DNA from: Flavobacteriales bacterium
Lineage (GTDB): Bacteria > Bacteroidota > Bacteroidia > Flavobacteriales_E > Vicingaceae
Direction of reading: 5' to 3'
Assembly: GCA_020853105.1 (NCBI GenBank)
Contig: JADYZM010000039.1
Span: 44,549 to 108,548, forward strand
Length of the DNA: 64,000 nucleotides
The notes beneath the pieces are model-generated. The model worked only from the letters and a program-made list of their open reading frames with translations. It was not told the origin of the DNA and searched no databases. This document shows positions 9,800 through 18,989 of the stretch, in pieces. Numbering within the stretch: the first letter of the stretch is position 1; every line of letters begins with the position of its first letter. Made by a program: the position numbers and the translations under genes.

Positions 9800-11114
9800 A
9801 TTCTTTAATCAATTTCTCAGTATAAAGTTGATTACCCTCTTTATCTTTTATTATCAAAAAGTATAAACCACTTTGATAGTTACCAATATTAATTCGATTG
9901 GTAAAATCTTGTAAAAGTAATTTTCCATCAATTGAATAAACTTCAATAAATTGTTGTTGATTTCCAACACTTACTATTCCTGATGTAGGGTTTGGATAAA
10001 CAATATAAGTATGAGAAATTATATCTTGTACAGAAGACGCAAGACAATAAGTGATTGTAGGATCAACCGAACCATAATTGTAGTCTATTTTAATCGGTGA
10101 AACAGGTGGTGTTTGATCACAAAAATCAAATGAACCAGTCATATTCCCAGCATTTACAGACGAATCTTGAACTGTAAAACTTCCGGTGTTAGAACCGGTT
10201 ACTAAGTTGAAATTATAATAACTATCACCTATTGTTACAATTCCATCATTTGTAAATGTTGCTGTATTATTAATACTATCAGCATTTAAGAAGCTATTGC
10301 TCAGGTTGATAATACCCATACTTTGATTATTAAAAACCTCATTATTCCACATATCATTTGTTCCAGTTATCATCCCTGTGTTTGTGAAGATGCCTGCATT
10401 TGTCATATCTATAAAGGTGAAAGAACTATTATTAGTAAAATTTCCATTAATAAAATTTGTAAACTGAGCATACTCAATAGTTCCGTTATTGGTAAAAACA
10501 CCATTATTTGTTGCACTATCCGCTTTTAAAATAGCTCCAGAATAATTCTGGAACGTTCCTAAATTATACATACTATCCACTACAGTTGTTAAACCTTCTA
10601 TAGTTCCATAGTTGTGCCAGATATTTTGGTTGAAGAAGGTTTTCATCTTCATCGTACCATTATTTGTCAAATTACCGGTTTTGTTGTACAAACTGTCTAT
10701 GCCTTGCATTGTGCCAGTATTACTCAAATTAACACTGTTTTGAAGTGCTTTAACATTCAAAGTCCCGGTATTTGTGAATGTGCCAAAATCAAGTAACATA
10801 TACCTCATCGTGGTTGTACCATGATTTGTAAAAGTAGCATTTACACCATTTAACCAGAGGTCTCTTCCGGCTCCATTGTGTATCAAACTACCAGAACTAT
10901 TGACTGTTATAGAGCCTGTTGAGTAAACAAAAGATGTGTCCATAACTACAGCATGGTTAATAATTACAATGTCACCAGGAATAGGCACTCCAAAAGGAGT
11001 CCAAGTCATAAAGTTCATCCAATTACCGTTTGTAGCTGATGTATAAGTTGTTGAAAAAATTTCGGAGCTAAACAGAACCGAAATTAATAAAGTAAGAAAG
11101 TATTTTTTATTCAT
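9798..11114 (-). CDS. Secreted T9SS cargo protein with repetitive asparagine/glycine-rich passenger
   Basis: 438 residues. The signal peptide (1 to about 22) leads to a repetitive region rich in N, T and G with many short NNGT/NTGT turns (NTGTMQG, NNGTMKM, NYGTIEG, NNGTIEYA), suggesting a beta-solenoid. The last 75 residues are a type IX secretion sorting tail: YPNPTSGIVSV, then VYSIDGKLLL and GLYFLIIKD. Such tails direct export across the outer membrane and attachment or release by the T9SS. No enzymatic motif is seen; adhesion or a surface-layer role is a guess. Confidence 0.8.
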   Translation of the reverse strand: MNKKYFLTLLISVLFSSEIFSTTYTSATNGNWMNFMTWTPFGVPIPGDIVIINHAVVMDTSFVYSTGSITVNSSGSLIHNGAGRDLWLNGVNATFTNHGTTTMRYMLLDFGTFTNTGTLNVKALQNSVNLSNTGTMQGIDSLYNKTGNLTNNGTMKMKTFFNQNIWHNYGTIEGLTTVVDSMYNLGTFQNYSGAILKADSATNNGVFTNNGTIEYAQFTNFINGNFTNNSSFTFIDMTNAGIFTNTGMITGTNDMWNNEVFNNQSMGIINLSNSFLNADSINNTATFTNDGIVTIGDSYYNFNLVTGSNTGSFTVQDSSVNAGNMTGSFDFCDQTPPVSPIKIDYNYGSVDPTITYCLASSVQDIISHTYIVYPNPTSGIVSVGNQQQFIEVYSIDGKLLLQDFTNRINIGNYQSGLYFLIIKDKEGNQLYTEKLIKE

Positions 11115-11299
11115 GTTTTATAAGTTTAAAAAGTTTTTTAAAAAACTAAAGTACATAATTTTTTTTATAAAAACATGATTCCAATCATACCTCGTTTTTG
11201 TAATAAATCAAAAAAAACAGAACTTAAAACATCTTTATTGAAATAAAATCAAAAATTAACAAATTCAGTACTTTTGCTACCGAAAACAGACTAAAACTA

Positions 11300-12532
11300 A
11301 TGGACAGTAAAATTGAAATCATGGCACCTGCCGGCTCTTTTGAGTCGTTGATGGCAGCAATTCAAGGCAGAGCAGACTCAATCTACTTTGGAATTGAACA
11401 ATTAAATATGCGTGCAAAAGCAGCTAACAATTTTACGTTTGACGATTTAGAACAAATTGCACACTTGTGTAGCTCAAACGGAGTAAGGTCATACCTAACA
11501 TTGAATACAATTATTTATGACCATGATTTATCAGTAATGAAACGTATTGTTGATAAAGCAAAAACAGTAGGAATATCTGCAGTAATAGCCTCCGACCAAG
11601 CTGTAATAAATTATGCATCATCAATTGGATTTGAGGTACACATCTCTACTCAAACAAATGTAACAAACCTTGAAACAATTAAATTTTTTGCTCACTTTGC
11701 TGATGTAATGGTACTTGCAAGGGAGCTTAGTTTGAAACAAGTTAAAGACATTACCGATGGAATTATAAAAGACAATGTAAAAGGTCCTTCAGGAAATTTA
11801 GTTGAGATTGAAATTTTTGCTCATGGAGCTTTATGTATGGCTGTTTCTGGAAAGTGTTATTTGAGCCTTCATACAAATAACTCATCAGCAAATAGAGGGG
11901 CTTGTGTTCAAAATTGCCGAAGAACATACGAAGTAAAAGACGAAGAAGGAAACGAAATGATAATTGACAATGAATATATCATGTCATCAAAAGATTTATG
12001 TACAATAGGTTTTATTGATGAAATTATAAATTCAGGAGTAAAAGTGTTGAAGATTGAAGGTAGAGGAAGATCTCCGGAATATGTCAAAACAGTTACAGAA
12101 TGTTATAAAGATGCGGTAGAGTCATATGCTGAAGGCAGTTATACCAAAGAAAAAATTGCAAATTGGGAAAAGAAACTTGCCACAGTTTATAATCGTGGGT
12201 TTTGGGACGGCTATTATTTAGGTCAAAAATTGGGTGAATGGTCAGATGGATACGGCTCACAAGCTACAACTAGAAAAAAATATTTAGGGAATGGAATTAA
12301 ATATTTTCCAAAAATTAACGTCGCTGAATTTCAAATGGAAACACATTCCCTTAGCGTTGGAGACAAAATATTAATCATAGGACCAACCACAGGAGTTATT
12401 GAAACAACCATCAAAGAACTCAGGATTGGCAATGAAAATGTACTAAAAGTTGAAAAAGGCGATAATTTTTCAACACCAATTAATGAAATAGTCCGTCCAT
12501 CTGACAAACTCTATAAGTTGATTGAATCATAA
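11300..12532 (+). CDS. Peptidase U32 family protein (TrhP/YegQ-like)
   Basis: 410 residues. The start IEIMAPAGSFESLMAAIQ and the signature cysteines around CLAVSGKCYLS-like text (MAVSGKCYLSLHTNNSS, then RGACVQNCRRTYEV) are those of the U32 family. Members are named as collagenase-like peptidases, but characterised E. coli relatives act in prephenate-dependent tRNA U34 hydroxylation (TrhP) or O2-independent ubiquinone hydroxylation (UbiU/UbiV) and carry a [4Fe-4S] cluster bound by four cysteines. tRNA modification is the more likely role here. A small ferredoxin gene follows after 4 bases, probably translated from the same mRNA. Confidence 0.8.
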   Translation: MDSKIEIMAPAGSFESLMAAIQGRADSIYFGIEQLNMRAKAANNFTFDDLEQIAHLCSSNGVRSYLTLNTIIYDHDLSVMKRIVDKAKTVGISAVIASDQAVINYASSIGFEVHISTQTNVTNLETIKFFAHFADVMVLARELSLKQVKDITDGIIKDNVKGPSGNLVEIEIFAHGALCMAVSGKCYLSLHTNNSSANRGACVQNCRRTYEVKDEEGNEMIIDNEYIMSSKDLCTIGFIDEIINSGVKVLKIEGRGRSPEYVKTVTECYKDAVESYAEGSYTKEKIANWEKKLATVYNRGFWDGYYLGQKLGEWSDGYGSQATTRKKYLGNGIKYFPKINVAEFQMETHSLSVGDKILIIGPTTGVIETTIKELRIGNENVLKVEKGDNFSTPINEIVRPSDKLYKLIES

Positions 12533-12536
12533 AATT

Positions 12537-12767
12537 ATGATTAGAATTACTCACCAACGAGAAAAATGTATCGGTTGTAATTACTGTGTAGAAATTGCTT
12601 ATGACAGGTGGAGAATGTCTAAGAAAGACGGAAAATGTACACTAATAGAAGGGAGTAATAACAAAGGTTTTTATACGGCTATTGTGGGTGATGATGAATT
12701 TGAAGCAAACACAAATGCTGCAAAAGCATGTCCGGTAAAAATTATAAAAGTTGAAAAAATCAAATAA
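12537..12767 (+). CDS. Small [4Fe-4S] ferredoxin
   Basis: 76 residues from the ATG at 12537, which sits 4 bases after the stop of the U32 gene. An in-frame TTG at 12522 would overlap that gene and is less likely. One cluster motif is present, CIGCNYC at about 14-20 with the fourth ligand in ACPVKII near the C-terminus. The two halves are separated by about 40 residues, so a single [4Fe-4S] cluster is expected. Its tight coupling to the U32 gene suggests it delivers electrons to that enzyme or a partner; this is inference. Confidence 0.8.
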   Translation: MIRITHQREKCIGCNYCVEIAYDRWRMSKKDGKCTLIEGSNNKGFYTAIVGDDEFEANTNAAKACPVKIIKVEKIK

Positions 12768-12873
12768 CTGAAATTAATCTAAAAATATAAGCATTTCAGC
12801 TAAAATATTTAACAAAAAGCAAGGTATTCTTTAAAGAATATATACTTTTAACAAAAATCAAATAACATCCTTT

Positions 12874-13830
12874 ATGAATCATTCGATTTTAGTAGTTGGA
12901 TCTTCAGGTCAAATAGGCACAGAACTTGTTGAAGAATTACGAAAAATATATGGTAATTCAAAAGTTATTGCATCTGACATTAGTAAACCATCGAATTCGA
13001 ATTTAGAATTCTTTGAAGAGTTAGATATACTCAACAAAGAACAACTATTAAATGTAGTAAAAAAGCACAATGTAAAAGAAGTTTATTTACTAGCAGCATT
13101 ACTATCAGCTACAGCTGAGAAAAATCCAAAATTTGCTTGGGAATTAAATATGAACAGCTTATTTAATGTACTTGATTTAGCTAAAGATAAAATAATAAAT
13201 AAAGTATTTTGGCCCAGTTCAATTGCAGTTTTTGGACCAACAACACCTAAAATTGAAACTCCGCAGTTAACCATAATGGAACCAAGCACTGTATATGGAA
13301 TCAGTAAACAAGTTGGGGAAAGATGGTGCGAATATTATTTCAATAAGTATAACGTAGATGTTAGAAGTTTAAGATATCCCGGATTAATTGGCTATAAATC
13401 TTCACCAGGAGGAGGAACTACTGACTATGCGGTTGATATTTTTCATCATGCAATTAAAAGAGGTGCTTACGAATGTTTTTTACAAAAAAATACAGCTTTG
13501 CCGATGATGTATATGCCAGATGCTATTCGAGCAACTATAGAGTTGATGAATACCCCATCTGAAAACGTAAAAATTCGTTCGAGTTATAACTTGTCCGGAA
13601 TAAGTTTCACACCTGAAGAAATAGCCGAAGAAATAAAAAAAATAATTCCTAGTTTTTCAATCAGTTACAAACCTGATTTCAGACAACAAATTGCAGATAG
13701 TTGGCCTCAAAGTATTAATGATAGTGAAGCAAATAGAGATTGGAACTGGCAAGCAAAATACAATTTGAAAACAATGACTGAAGACATGATAAAAAATTTA
13801 GTTCCAGTTTTGAAACAAAATAAAAACTGA
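12874..13830 (+). CDS. SDR-type L-threonine 3-dehydrogenase
   Basis: 318 residues. It is an extended short-chain dehydrogenase: the NAD-binding GSSGQIGTELVEEL at about 8-21, the acidic D40-like residue of SDIS for NAD, and the catalytic YGISKQVGE (YxxxK). Blocks such as LSATAEKNPKFAWELNMN and LRYPGLIGY are typical of the threonine 3-dehydrogenases known from Flavobacterium, which oxidise L-threonine to 2-amino-3-oxobutyrate. The enzyme that usually acts next, 2-amino-3-ketobutyrate CoA ligase, is not in the window. The gene stands alone. Confidence 0.88.
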   Translation: MNHSILVVGSSGQIGTELVEELRKIYGNSKVIASDISKPSNSNLEFFEELDILNKEQLLNVVKKHNVKEVYLLAALLSATAEKNPKFAWELNMNSLFNVLDLAKDKIINKVFWPSSIAVFGPTTPKIETPQLTIMEPSTVYGISKQVGERWCEYYFNKYNVDVRSLRYPGLIGYKSSPGGGTTDYAVDIFHHAIKRGAYECFLQKNTALPMMYMPDAIRATIELMNTPSENVKIRSSYNLSGISFTPEEIAEEIKKIIPSFSISYKPDFRQQIADSWPQSINDSEANRDWNWQAKYNLKTMTEDMIKNLVPVLKQNKN

Positions 13831-13899
13831 TAACGTAAAGGAAATGTTTTTTAATTTTATCGATAAAAAAATAATATTCGGCTAAATTTTAAAAAAGTA

Positions 13900-13928
13900 T
13901 TGAAAAGAGTTTTGTATTTTTATTTTTG
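13900..13928 (+). promoter_or_regulatory. Promoter of the YwqK-like gene
   Basis: TTG (13900-13902), 18-base spacer and TATTTTTG (13921-13928) match the Bacteroidota pattern; the ATG follows at 13950. Confidence 0.5.
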
Positions 13929-13949
13929 CGATAAATTCACTCGAGTTAT

Positions 13950-14834
13950 ATGAGAAAATTAGTATATATAATAATTCCTATTTTCATTTGTAGCATTAGC
14001 CCTGCTCAATCCTATGTTATCAACAATGGAGACACTATTAATCGAATTGACGAAAATAATCTTAAACAAGGTTTTTGGAGAATTTTTGGAAGCATGAAAA
14101 AACTTCCTGAATACCAACCCGATCAAGTTGTTGAGGAAGGAAATTATGAAAGTAGCAGAAAACAAGGTCTTTGGAAAAGTTTTTTTCCAAACGGCAAAAC
14201 AAAAAGTGAGATTGCTTATGTAAACAGCAGACCAAATGGTGTTTACAGAACCTATTTTGAAAATGGACAAATAGAAGAAGAAGGCAGCTGGGAAAATAAT
14301 AGGAACACGGGGGGCTTTAAAAGATACTACGAAAATGGTCAAAAATCTCAAGACTTTGTGTTTAATGAAACCGGAAAAAGAGATGGAAAACAAACTTATT
14401 TTTATGAAAATGGGCAAGTAATGATTGAAGCTGATCTTGCTGGAGGTAAAGAAAAATTTGTTAAAGAATTTTACGAAGACGGATCTGTTAAAGCTGAAAA
14501 ATACTTTAATGAAGGAGAAATTGATGTTACAAAAACTAAAGTTTACGAGCCTAAAACACCAGTTAAAGACAGAGAAAAAGAAGAATTAGCTAAGGCACCT
14601 GTTAAAGTTGTTAAGGTTGACCAAAATGATGAAGTTAATTCTGGAAGTTTCAATGGAAATGGACAACACACCATGTACAACAAAGACAAGCAGCTTTCAA
14701 AAGTAGGTTTCTTCCAAAACTACAGATTAATGGACGGATTGTGGTATAAATATGATACAAATGGAATTTTAATTGTAATAGAAAAATATAAATCTGGAAG
14801 ATATATTGGAGATGCTCCACTTCCTAAAGAATAG
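13950..14834 (+). CDS. Secreted YwqK/MORN-repeat protein
   Basis: 294 residues with a signal peptide ending near PAQ (residues 18-20). The body carries repeated motifs of the form YxNGxxxxEGxWxNxxxxGxW: KQGLWKSFFPNGKTKSEIAY, PNGVYRTYFENGQIEEEGSW, TGGFKRYYENGQK and GKQTYFYENGQV. These are the MORN-like repeats of the YwqK antitoxin family, here in an exported protein. Many Bacteroidota have several such proteins, and their roles are unknown; a toxin-antitoxin function should not be assumed. A second member lies at 57671-58069. The gene has its own promoter and terminator. Confidence 0.75.
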   Translation: MRKLVYIIIPIFICSISPAQSYVINNGDTINRIDENNLKQGFWRIFGSMKKLPEYQPDQVVEEGNYESSRKQGLWKSFFPNGKTKSEIAYVNSRPNGVYRTYFENGQIEEEGSWENNRNTGGFKRYYENGQKSQDFVFNETGKRDGKQTYFYENGQVMIEADLAGGKEKFVKEFYEDGSVKAEKYFNEGEIDVTKTKVYEPKTPVKDREKEELAKAPVKVVKVDQNDEVNSGSFNGNGQHTMYNKDKQLSKVGFFQNYRLMDGLWYKYDTNGILIVIEKYKSGRYIGDAPLPKE

Positions 14835-14851
14835 AAATAAATCACCACACA

Positions 14852-14881
14852 AAAACCCGATACCTGTTTATCGGGTTTTTT
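14852..14881 (+). terminator. Rho-independent terminator after the YwqK-like gene
   Basis: Stem AAAAACCCGAT (14852-14862) and ATCGGGTTTTT (14871-14881) with an 8-base loop and a following T-run. Confidence 0.85.
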
Positions 14882-14928
14882 ATTGTCCAAATCGTTTAAA
14901 AAATTTTACTTTTACCGAAAAATATTAA

Positions 14929-16401
14929 ATGAACATACCCTCTTTATATATATACAATAGCCTTTCTCGCAAAAAAGAGTTGTTTGTCCCCATAAATGCC
15001 CCTTTTGTGAGCATGTATGTTTGTGGTCCAACAGTTTATAATGAAGCTCATTTAGGAAACATAAGAACATTTTTAACATTCGACATTGTTTTTAGGTATT
15101 TAACCCATCTGAAATACAAGGTTAGATATGTGAGGAACATTACAGATGTTGGACATTTAGTAGATGATGTTGATTTTGGAGAAGATAAAATTGAAAAAAG
15201 AGCAAAACTTGAAAAAGTAGAGCCTATGGAAATTGTTCAGAAATACACTAACAACTTCCATACAACTACCCAACTTTTTAATCTATTAAACCCAAGCATA
15301 GAACCTACAGCAACAGGACATATCGTTGAGCAGATTGACTATATTAAAAAAATAATTGAAAACGGATATGCCTATGAAACCAATGGTTCTGTTTATTTTG
15401 ATGTAAAAAAATATGCAGAAAAGTTTAATTATGGTGAATTATCAGGAAGAAAAATTGATGAATTATTAGAACAAACTAGAGAAAACTTAGAAGGAGGTAA
15501 TGAAAAACGTTTTTTTGCAGATTTTGCAATTTGGAAAAAAGCTTCACCAGAAACAATAATGAAATGGAATTCTCCTTGGGGAGAAGGTGTACCCGGGTGG
15601 CATTTAGAATGTTCAGTAATGAGTACAAAATATTTGGGGCAACAATTTGATATACATGGAGGTGGAATGGATCTAAAATTTCCTCATCACGAGTGTGAAA
15701 TAGCCCAGTCTGTTGGTTCAGGCGGACCTCAACCGGTAAAAATATGGATGCACAGCAACATGCTTACTGTAAACGGAACAAAAATGAGTAAATCACTTGG
15801 AAACTCCTTTTTACCGATTGAATTAATTACAGGAAGCCACCCATTGTTAGAAAAAGGCTATTCACCAATGACTGTACGATTCTTCTTCTTACAAGCACAA
15901 TATAGAAGTACTGTTGACTTTTCTAATGAAGCGTTACAAGCCTCAGAAAAAGGTCTTAATCGGTTACTTTCTAGTTTTTCTACATTAGAAAAAATAAACC
16001 CATCAGCTGAAAGTACGTTCAATATTCAAGCTCTGTTTGAAAAATGTGAAGATAGCATGAGAGATGATTTTAATACTCCGGTGACTATTGCTAATTTATT
16101 TGAAATTACAAAATACATTAACTTACTGAAGGAAGGTAAACATACTATTTCTAAAGTAGATTTAGATTTCTTAAAAGATCAATACTCATTATTTATTTAT
16201 AACATTCTTGGGTTAAAAGAAGAAAATGAGTCATCAAACTCAGAATTAACCAATAATTTGATACAAATTTTAATTCAGTTAAGGAATCAATCCAAACAAA
16301 ATAAGGATTACTCAACATCAGATTTAATCAGAAATGAATTAAATAAACTAAATATCTCTTTAAAAGACTCAAAAGATGAAACAACGTGGGAGTTTAATTA
16401 A
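14929..16401 (+). CDS. cysS: Cysteinyl-tRNA synthetase
   Basis: 490 residues, normal for CysRS. The class I signature is CGPTVYNEAHLGN (HIGH as HLGN) near residue 32-44, and the KMSKS loop appears as GTKMSKSLGNSF. The zinc site includes the CGP cysteine and GWHLECSVMS together with HHECE. It charges tRNA-Cys in the cytosol. The 3' end overlaps the next gene by 26 bases, so the two are translationally linked. Confidence 0.97.
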   Translation: MNIPSLYIYNSLSRKKELFVPINAPFVSMYVCGPTVYNEAHLGNIRTFLTFDIVFRYLTHLKYKVRYVRNITDVGHLVDDVDFGEDKIEKRAKLEKVEPMEIVQKYTNNFHTTTQLFNLLNPSIEPTATGHIVEQIDYIKKIIENGYAYETNGSVYFDVKKYAEKFNYGELSGRKIDELLEQTRENLEGGNEKRFFADFAIWKKASPETIMKWNSPWGEGVPGWHLECSVMSTKYLGQQFDIHGGGMDLKFPHHECEIAQSVGSGGPQPVKIWMHSNMLTVNGTKMSKSLGNSFLPIELITGSHPLLEKGYSPMTVRFFFLQAQYRSTVDFSNEALQASEKGLNRLLSSFSTLEKINPSAESTFNIQALFEKCEDSMRDDFNTPVTIANLFEITKYINLLKEGKHTISKVDLDFLKDQYSLFIYNILGLKEENESSNSELTNNLIQILIQLRNQSKQNKDYSTSDLIRNELNKLNISLKDSKDETTWEFN

Positions 16402-17389
16402 TTCAATATATTTATTACTAATAAGTATTGTTATTTTATCTTGTGGTGATGATAAACCTATAAATAAACAGAGTATTAAAAATGAAAGCTCAACAGTAAA
16501 AGCAACAATACACAGGCCAGATTTTAATTCAGATTCTGCCTATTTTTTCATCCAACAACAAGTTGATTTCGGCCCAAGGTTTCCAAACAATAAAGCTCAT
16601 ACAGATTGTGCAGAATATCTTAAAAACAAATTACAATCCTATGGATTTGAAACTCAAATACAAAAAGGAAAAGCAAAAACTTTTAATAATAAAGAAATCA
16701 CAATAAAGAATATTATCGGTGAATTCAAACCAGAAATAGAGAAACGAATCTTACTTTTTGCTCACTGGGACACTCGCCCTTTTGCAGATCAAGACAAAGA
16801 AAAACTAACCGAACCAATATTGGGTGCAAATGATGGAGGGAGCGGTGTTGGTGTACTCATAGAAGTTGCCAGACAAATAAGTATTTTAAACCCTAAAGTT
16901 GGTGTTGACATCATTTTTTTTGATGCAGAAGATTACGGACAACCATCATCAGCAATGTCGCTTATGAATTCTGATAGTTGGTGTTTGGGCTCTCAGTTTT
17001 GGGCAAAAAATCCACACAAACCTAATTATAAAGCTCAATATGGTATTTTATTAGACATGGTTGGAACAGAGAATGCCATCTTTACTAAAGAAAGTATTTC
17101 TATGCAGTATGCACCAGATGTTGTAAATAAAGTATGGAATATTGCTTCCTCATTAGGTTACAGCAAATATTTCACGAATGAACTCACTTATTTTGTTGGT
17201 GTTGATGATCACAAATATGTTAATACAATTGCAAATATTCCTAGTATCGATATAATTAATTACGACAGAAATACAGGGAATTTTCATCACAGTTGGCATA
17301 CTCATAAAGACGATATGAAAATAATTAATAAAGCAACACTATCAGTTGTTGGAGAGGTTTTATTAACACTACTATATTCCGAAAATTAA
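16376..17389 (+). CDS. M28-family lipoprotein, glutaminyl-peptide cyclotransferase-like
   Basis: 337 residues. The N-terminus (to VILSCGDDK, about residue 22) is a lipoprotein signal. The body is an M28 zinc peptidase fold with the metal residues in LLFAHWDTRPFADQD, LGANDGGSGVGVLIEVA and IIFFDAEDYG, and a late HHSWHTHKDD. The arrangement matches bacterial glutaminyl cyclases of the animal type, which turn N-terminal glutamine of exported proteins into pyroglutamate. Signal peptidase I cleavage before Gln is common in Bacteroidota, and several secreted proteins in this window end their signal with AQ, which fits that role. An aminopeptidase is the alternative. Confidence 0.82.
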   Translation: MKQRGSLINSIYLLLISIVILSCGDDKPINKQSIKNESSTVKATIHRPDFNSDSAYFFIQQQVDFGPRFPNNKAHTDCAEYLKNKLQSYGFETQIQKGKAKTFNNKEITIKNIIGEFKPEIEKRILLFAHWDTRPFADQDKEKLTEPILGANDGGSGVGVLIEVARQISILNPKVGVDIIFFDAEDYGQPSSAMSLMNSDSWCLGSQFWAKNPHKPNYKAQYGILLDMVGTENAIFTKESISMQYAPDVVNKVWNIASSLGYSKYFTNELTYFVGVDDHKYVNTIANIPSIDIINYDRNTGNFHHSWHTHKDDMKIINKATLSVVGEVLLTLLYSEN

Positions 17390-17408
17390 CACCTGTTAAT
17401 ATAATTTT

Positions 17409-17438
17409 TTGATAATTAACAATTTATATTTAAATTTG
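17409..17438 (+). promoter_or_regulatory. Promoter of the small lipoprotein gene
   Basis: TTG (17409-17411), 19-base spacer and TAAATTTG (17431-17438) form one of the best promoters in the window; the ATG is at 17480. Confidence 0.65.
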
Positions 17439-17479
17439 CGACAACTAAATTATTAACCAATAACTAAATTTTAATCAAA

Positions 17480-17701
17480 ATGAAAAAGTATCTTTCAATG
17501 ATTGTGATTGCGTCTATGCTAGGATTAGTTTCTTGCGGACCATCAGAAGAAGAAAAAGCTGCTGCTCAAGCTGAGGCTGAAGCTGCTGTTAATGAATTAA
17601 TGAATACTGTAGAAACAGCTACTGAAGAAGCTACTGCTGAAACTACTACAGATTCAGCTGCTACTGAAGAAGCTCCTGCTACTGAAGAAGCTGCAAAATA
17701 A
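17480..17701 (+). CDS. Small Ala/Glu/Thr-rich lipoprotein
   Basis: 73 residues. The start MKKYLSMIVIASMLGLVSCGP is a lipoprotein signal with the lipidated cysteine at residue 20. The mature part is built almost only from A, E and T in short repeats (ATEEA, TEEAP) and is probably disordered and strongly acidic. Such small abundant lipoproteins are common in Bacteroidota but have no assigned function. Its strong promoter and a terminator right after it suggest high, independent expression. Confidence 0.75.
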   Translation: MKKYLSMIVIASMLGLVSCGPSEEEKAAAQAEAEAAVNELMNTVETATEEATAETTTDSAATEEAPATEEAAK

Positions 17702-17720
17702 TTTTTTTTGCAAAACTGTT

Positions 17721-17750
17721 AAAGGAGAAATAATTTCTTATTTCTCCTTT
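17721..17750. terminator. Bidirectional terminator between the lipoprotein gene and folC
   Basis: Stem AAAGGAGAAATAA (17721-17733) and TTATTTCTCCTTT (17738-17750), loop TTTC, followed by T-rich sequence. It overlaps the folC stop codon. Confidence 0.8.
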
Positions 17751-18985
17751 TTCTTTTTATAATATAGCTCAAGAGCCTCTGCTACAACAAATGTACTACC
17801 TCCAATAAATACTAAATCTTCCTTTTTTGCCACTTTTTTTGCAGCCATTAATGCTGATTCAACAGAACTAAATTTATTTCCTTTTAAACCGAACAAGCCT
17901 GACTGTTCGTAGAGAATATTTACATCTAAAGCTCTTGGAATTTTTGCTTGACAAAAATAATAATTTGCACTCTTGGGCAACATTGCCAAAACAGCATCAA
18001 TATCTTTATCATTAACCGCTCCAAAAACAAAATGTAATTTTTTATACTTGGTTTGTTCAATTTGCTTTAACACCTCATTAATTCCAGATTCATTATGTCC
18101 AGTATCGCATATAGTTAATGGATTTTCTTGAAGTTTCTGCCATCTACCCATTAATCCGGTATTTTTAATAACTCTTGATAGCCCATTTTGAATACATTTC
18201 TCATCTACTGAAAATCCATTTTCCTTTATTTTGTTGATTGTTTCAATTACTGTTTTCTTATTTTTTTCTTGATAAATTCCTATTAAATCGGATTTATATG
18301 AAACTTTCACAACTTGATCCGCAAAAGAAATTGGGGAATTTTTCTTTTTGGCAGTTTCAATAAAAACAAATTTAGTTTCTGGTTGTGTTTCTCCTATTAC
18401 AACTGGAATTTGCGACTTGATAATGCCTGCTTTTTCAACTGCAATTTTTTCTAATGTATCACCTAGAAATTGAGTGTGATCTTTGCTTATATTGGTAATA
18501 ACAGACACTATTGGTGAAATAATATTTGTAGAATCCAATCTTCCGCCTAACCCGGTTTCAATAACCGCTATATCAACTTTATTTTTAGAAAAATAATTGA
18601 ATGCCAAACCAACAGTCCACTCAAAAAACGACAGTTGAATTTTTTCAAATTCTGATTTATATTGTTGAGTAAAATTAATAACCTCTCTCTTCCCAATCAT
18701 TTTACCGTTAATTTTTATCCTTTCTCTAAAATCAATTAAATGTGGTGATGTATATAATCCAACCTTATAGCCAGCTTCTTGTAAAATAGAAGCCAACATG
18801 TGAGAAGTTGAACCTTTTCCGTTAGTTCCGGCGATATGAATTGATTTGAATGTTTGTTGAGGGTTATCCAGTAAATTACATAACTCCGCTGTGTTTGATA
18901 AGTCTGCCTTGTATGCTGGAGCTCCAACACGTTGAAAAACAGGCAGTTGTTTGTATAAATAATTTATCGTGCTTAAATAATCCAT
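17738..18985 (-). CDS. folC: Bifunctional folylpolyglutamate synthase/dihydrofolate synthase
   Basis: 415 residues. The P-loop is HIAGTNGKGSTSHMLASIL at about 48-66, followed by the Mur ligase-like core with VIETGLGGRLDSTNI and ITNISKDHTQFLG. The C-terminal domain has ICDTGHNESGI, typical of FolC. It adds glutamate to dihydropteroate and folates. It is the last gene of the operon after exbB, exbD and tonB-like genes, with 4 bases between, a frequent arrangement in Bacteroidota. Confidence 0.93.
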   Translation of the reverse strand: MDYLSTINYLYKQLPVFQRVGAPAYKADLSNTAELCNLLDNPQQTFKSIHIAGTNGKGSTSHMLASILQEAGYKVGLYTSPHLIDFRERIKINGKMIGKREVINFTQQYKSEFEKIQLSFFEWTVGLAFNYFSKNKVDIAVIETGLGGRLDSTNIISPIVSVITNISKDHTQFLGDTLEKIAVEKAGIIKSQIPVVIGETQPETKFVFIETAKKKNSPISFADQVVKVSYKSDLIGIYQEKNKKTVIETINKIKENGFSVDEKCIQNGLSRVIKNTGLMGRWQKLQENPLTICDTGHNESGINEVLKQIEQTKYKKLHFVFGAVNDKDIDAVLAMLPKSANYYFCQAKIPRALDVNILYEQSGLFGLKGNKFSSVESALMAAKKVAKKEDLVFIGGSTFVVAEALELYYKKKKEK

Positions 18986-18989
18986 TCCT

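Noticed and set aside
11300..12532. Collagenase
   Set aside because: The U32 name suggests a peptidase, but the cysteine pattern is that of the tRNA/ubiquinone hydroxylation members.
13950..14834. Antitoxin of a toxin-antitoxin pair
   Set aside because: The YwqK label comes from one Bacillus protein. Here the protein is secreted and no toxin gene lies beside it.
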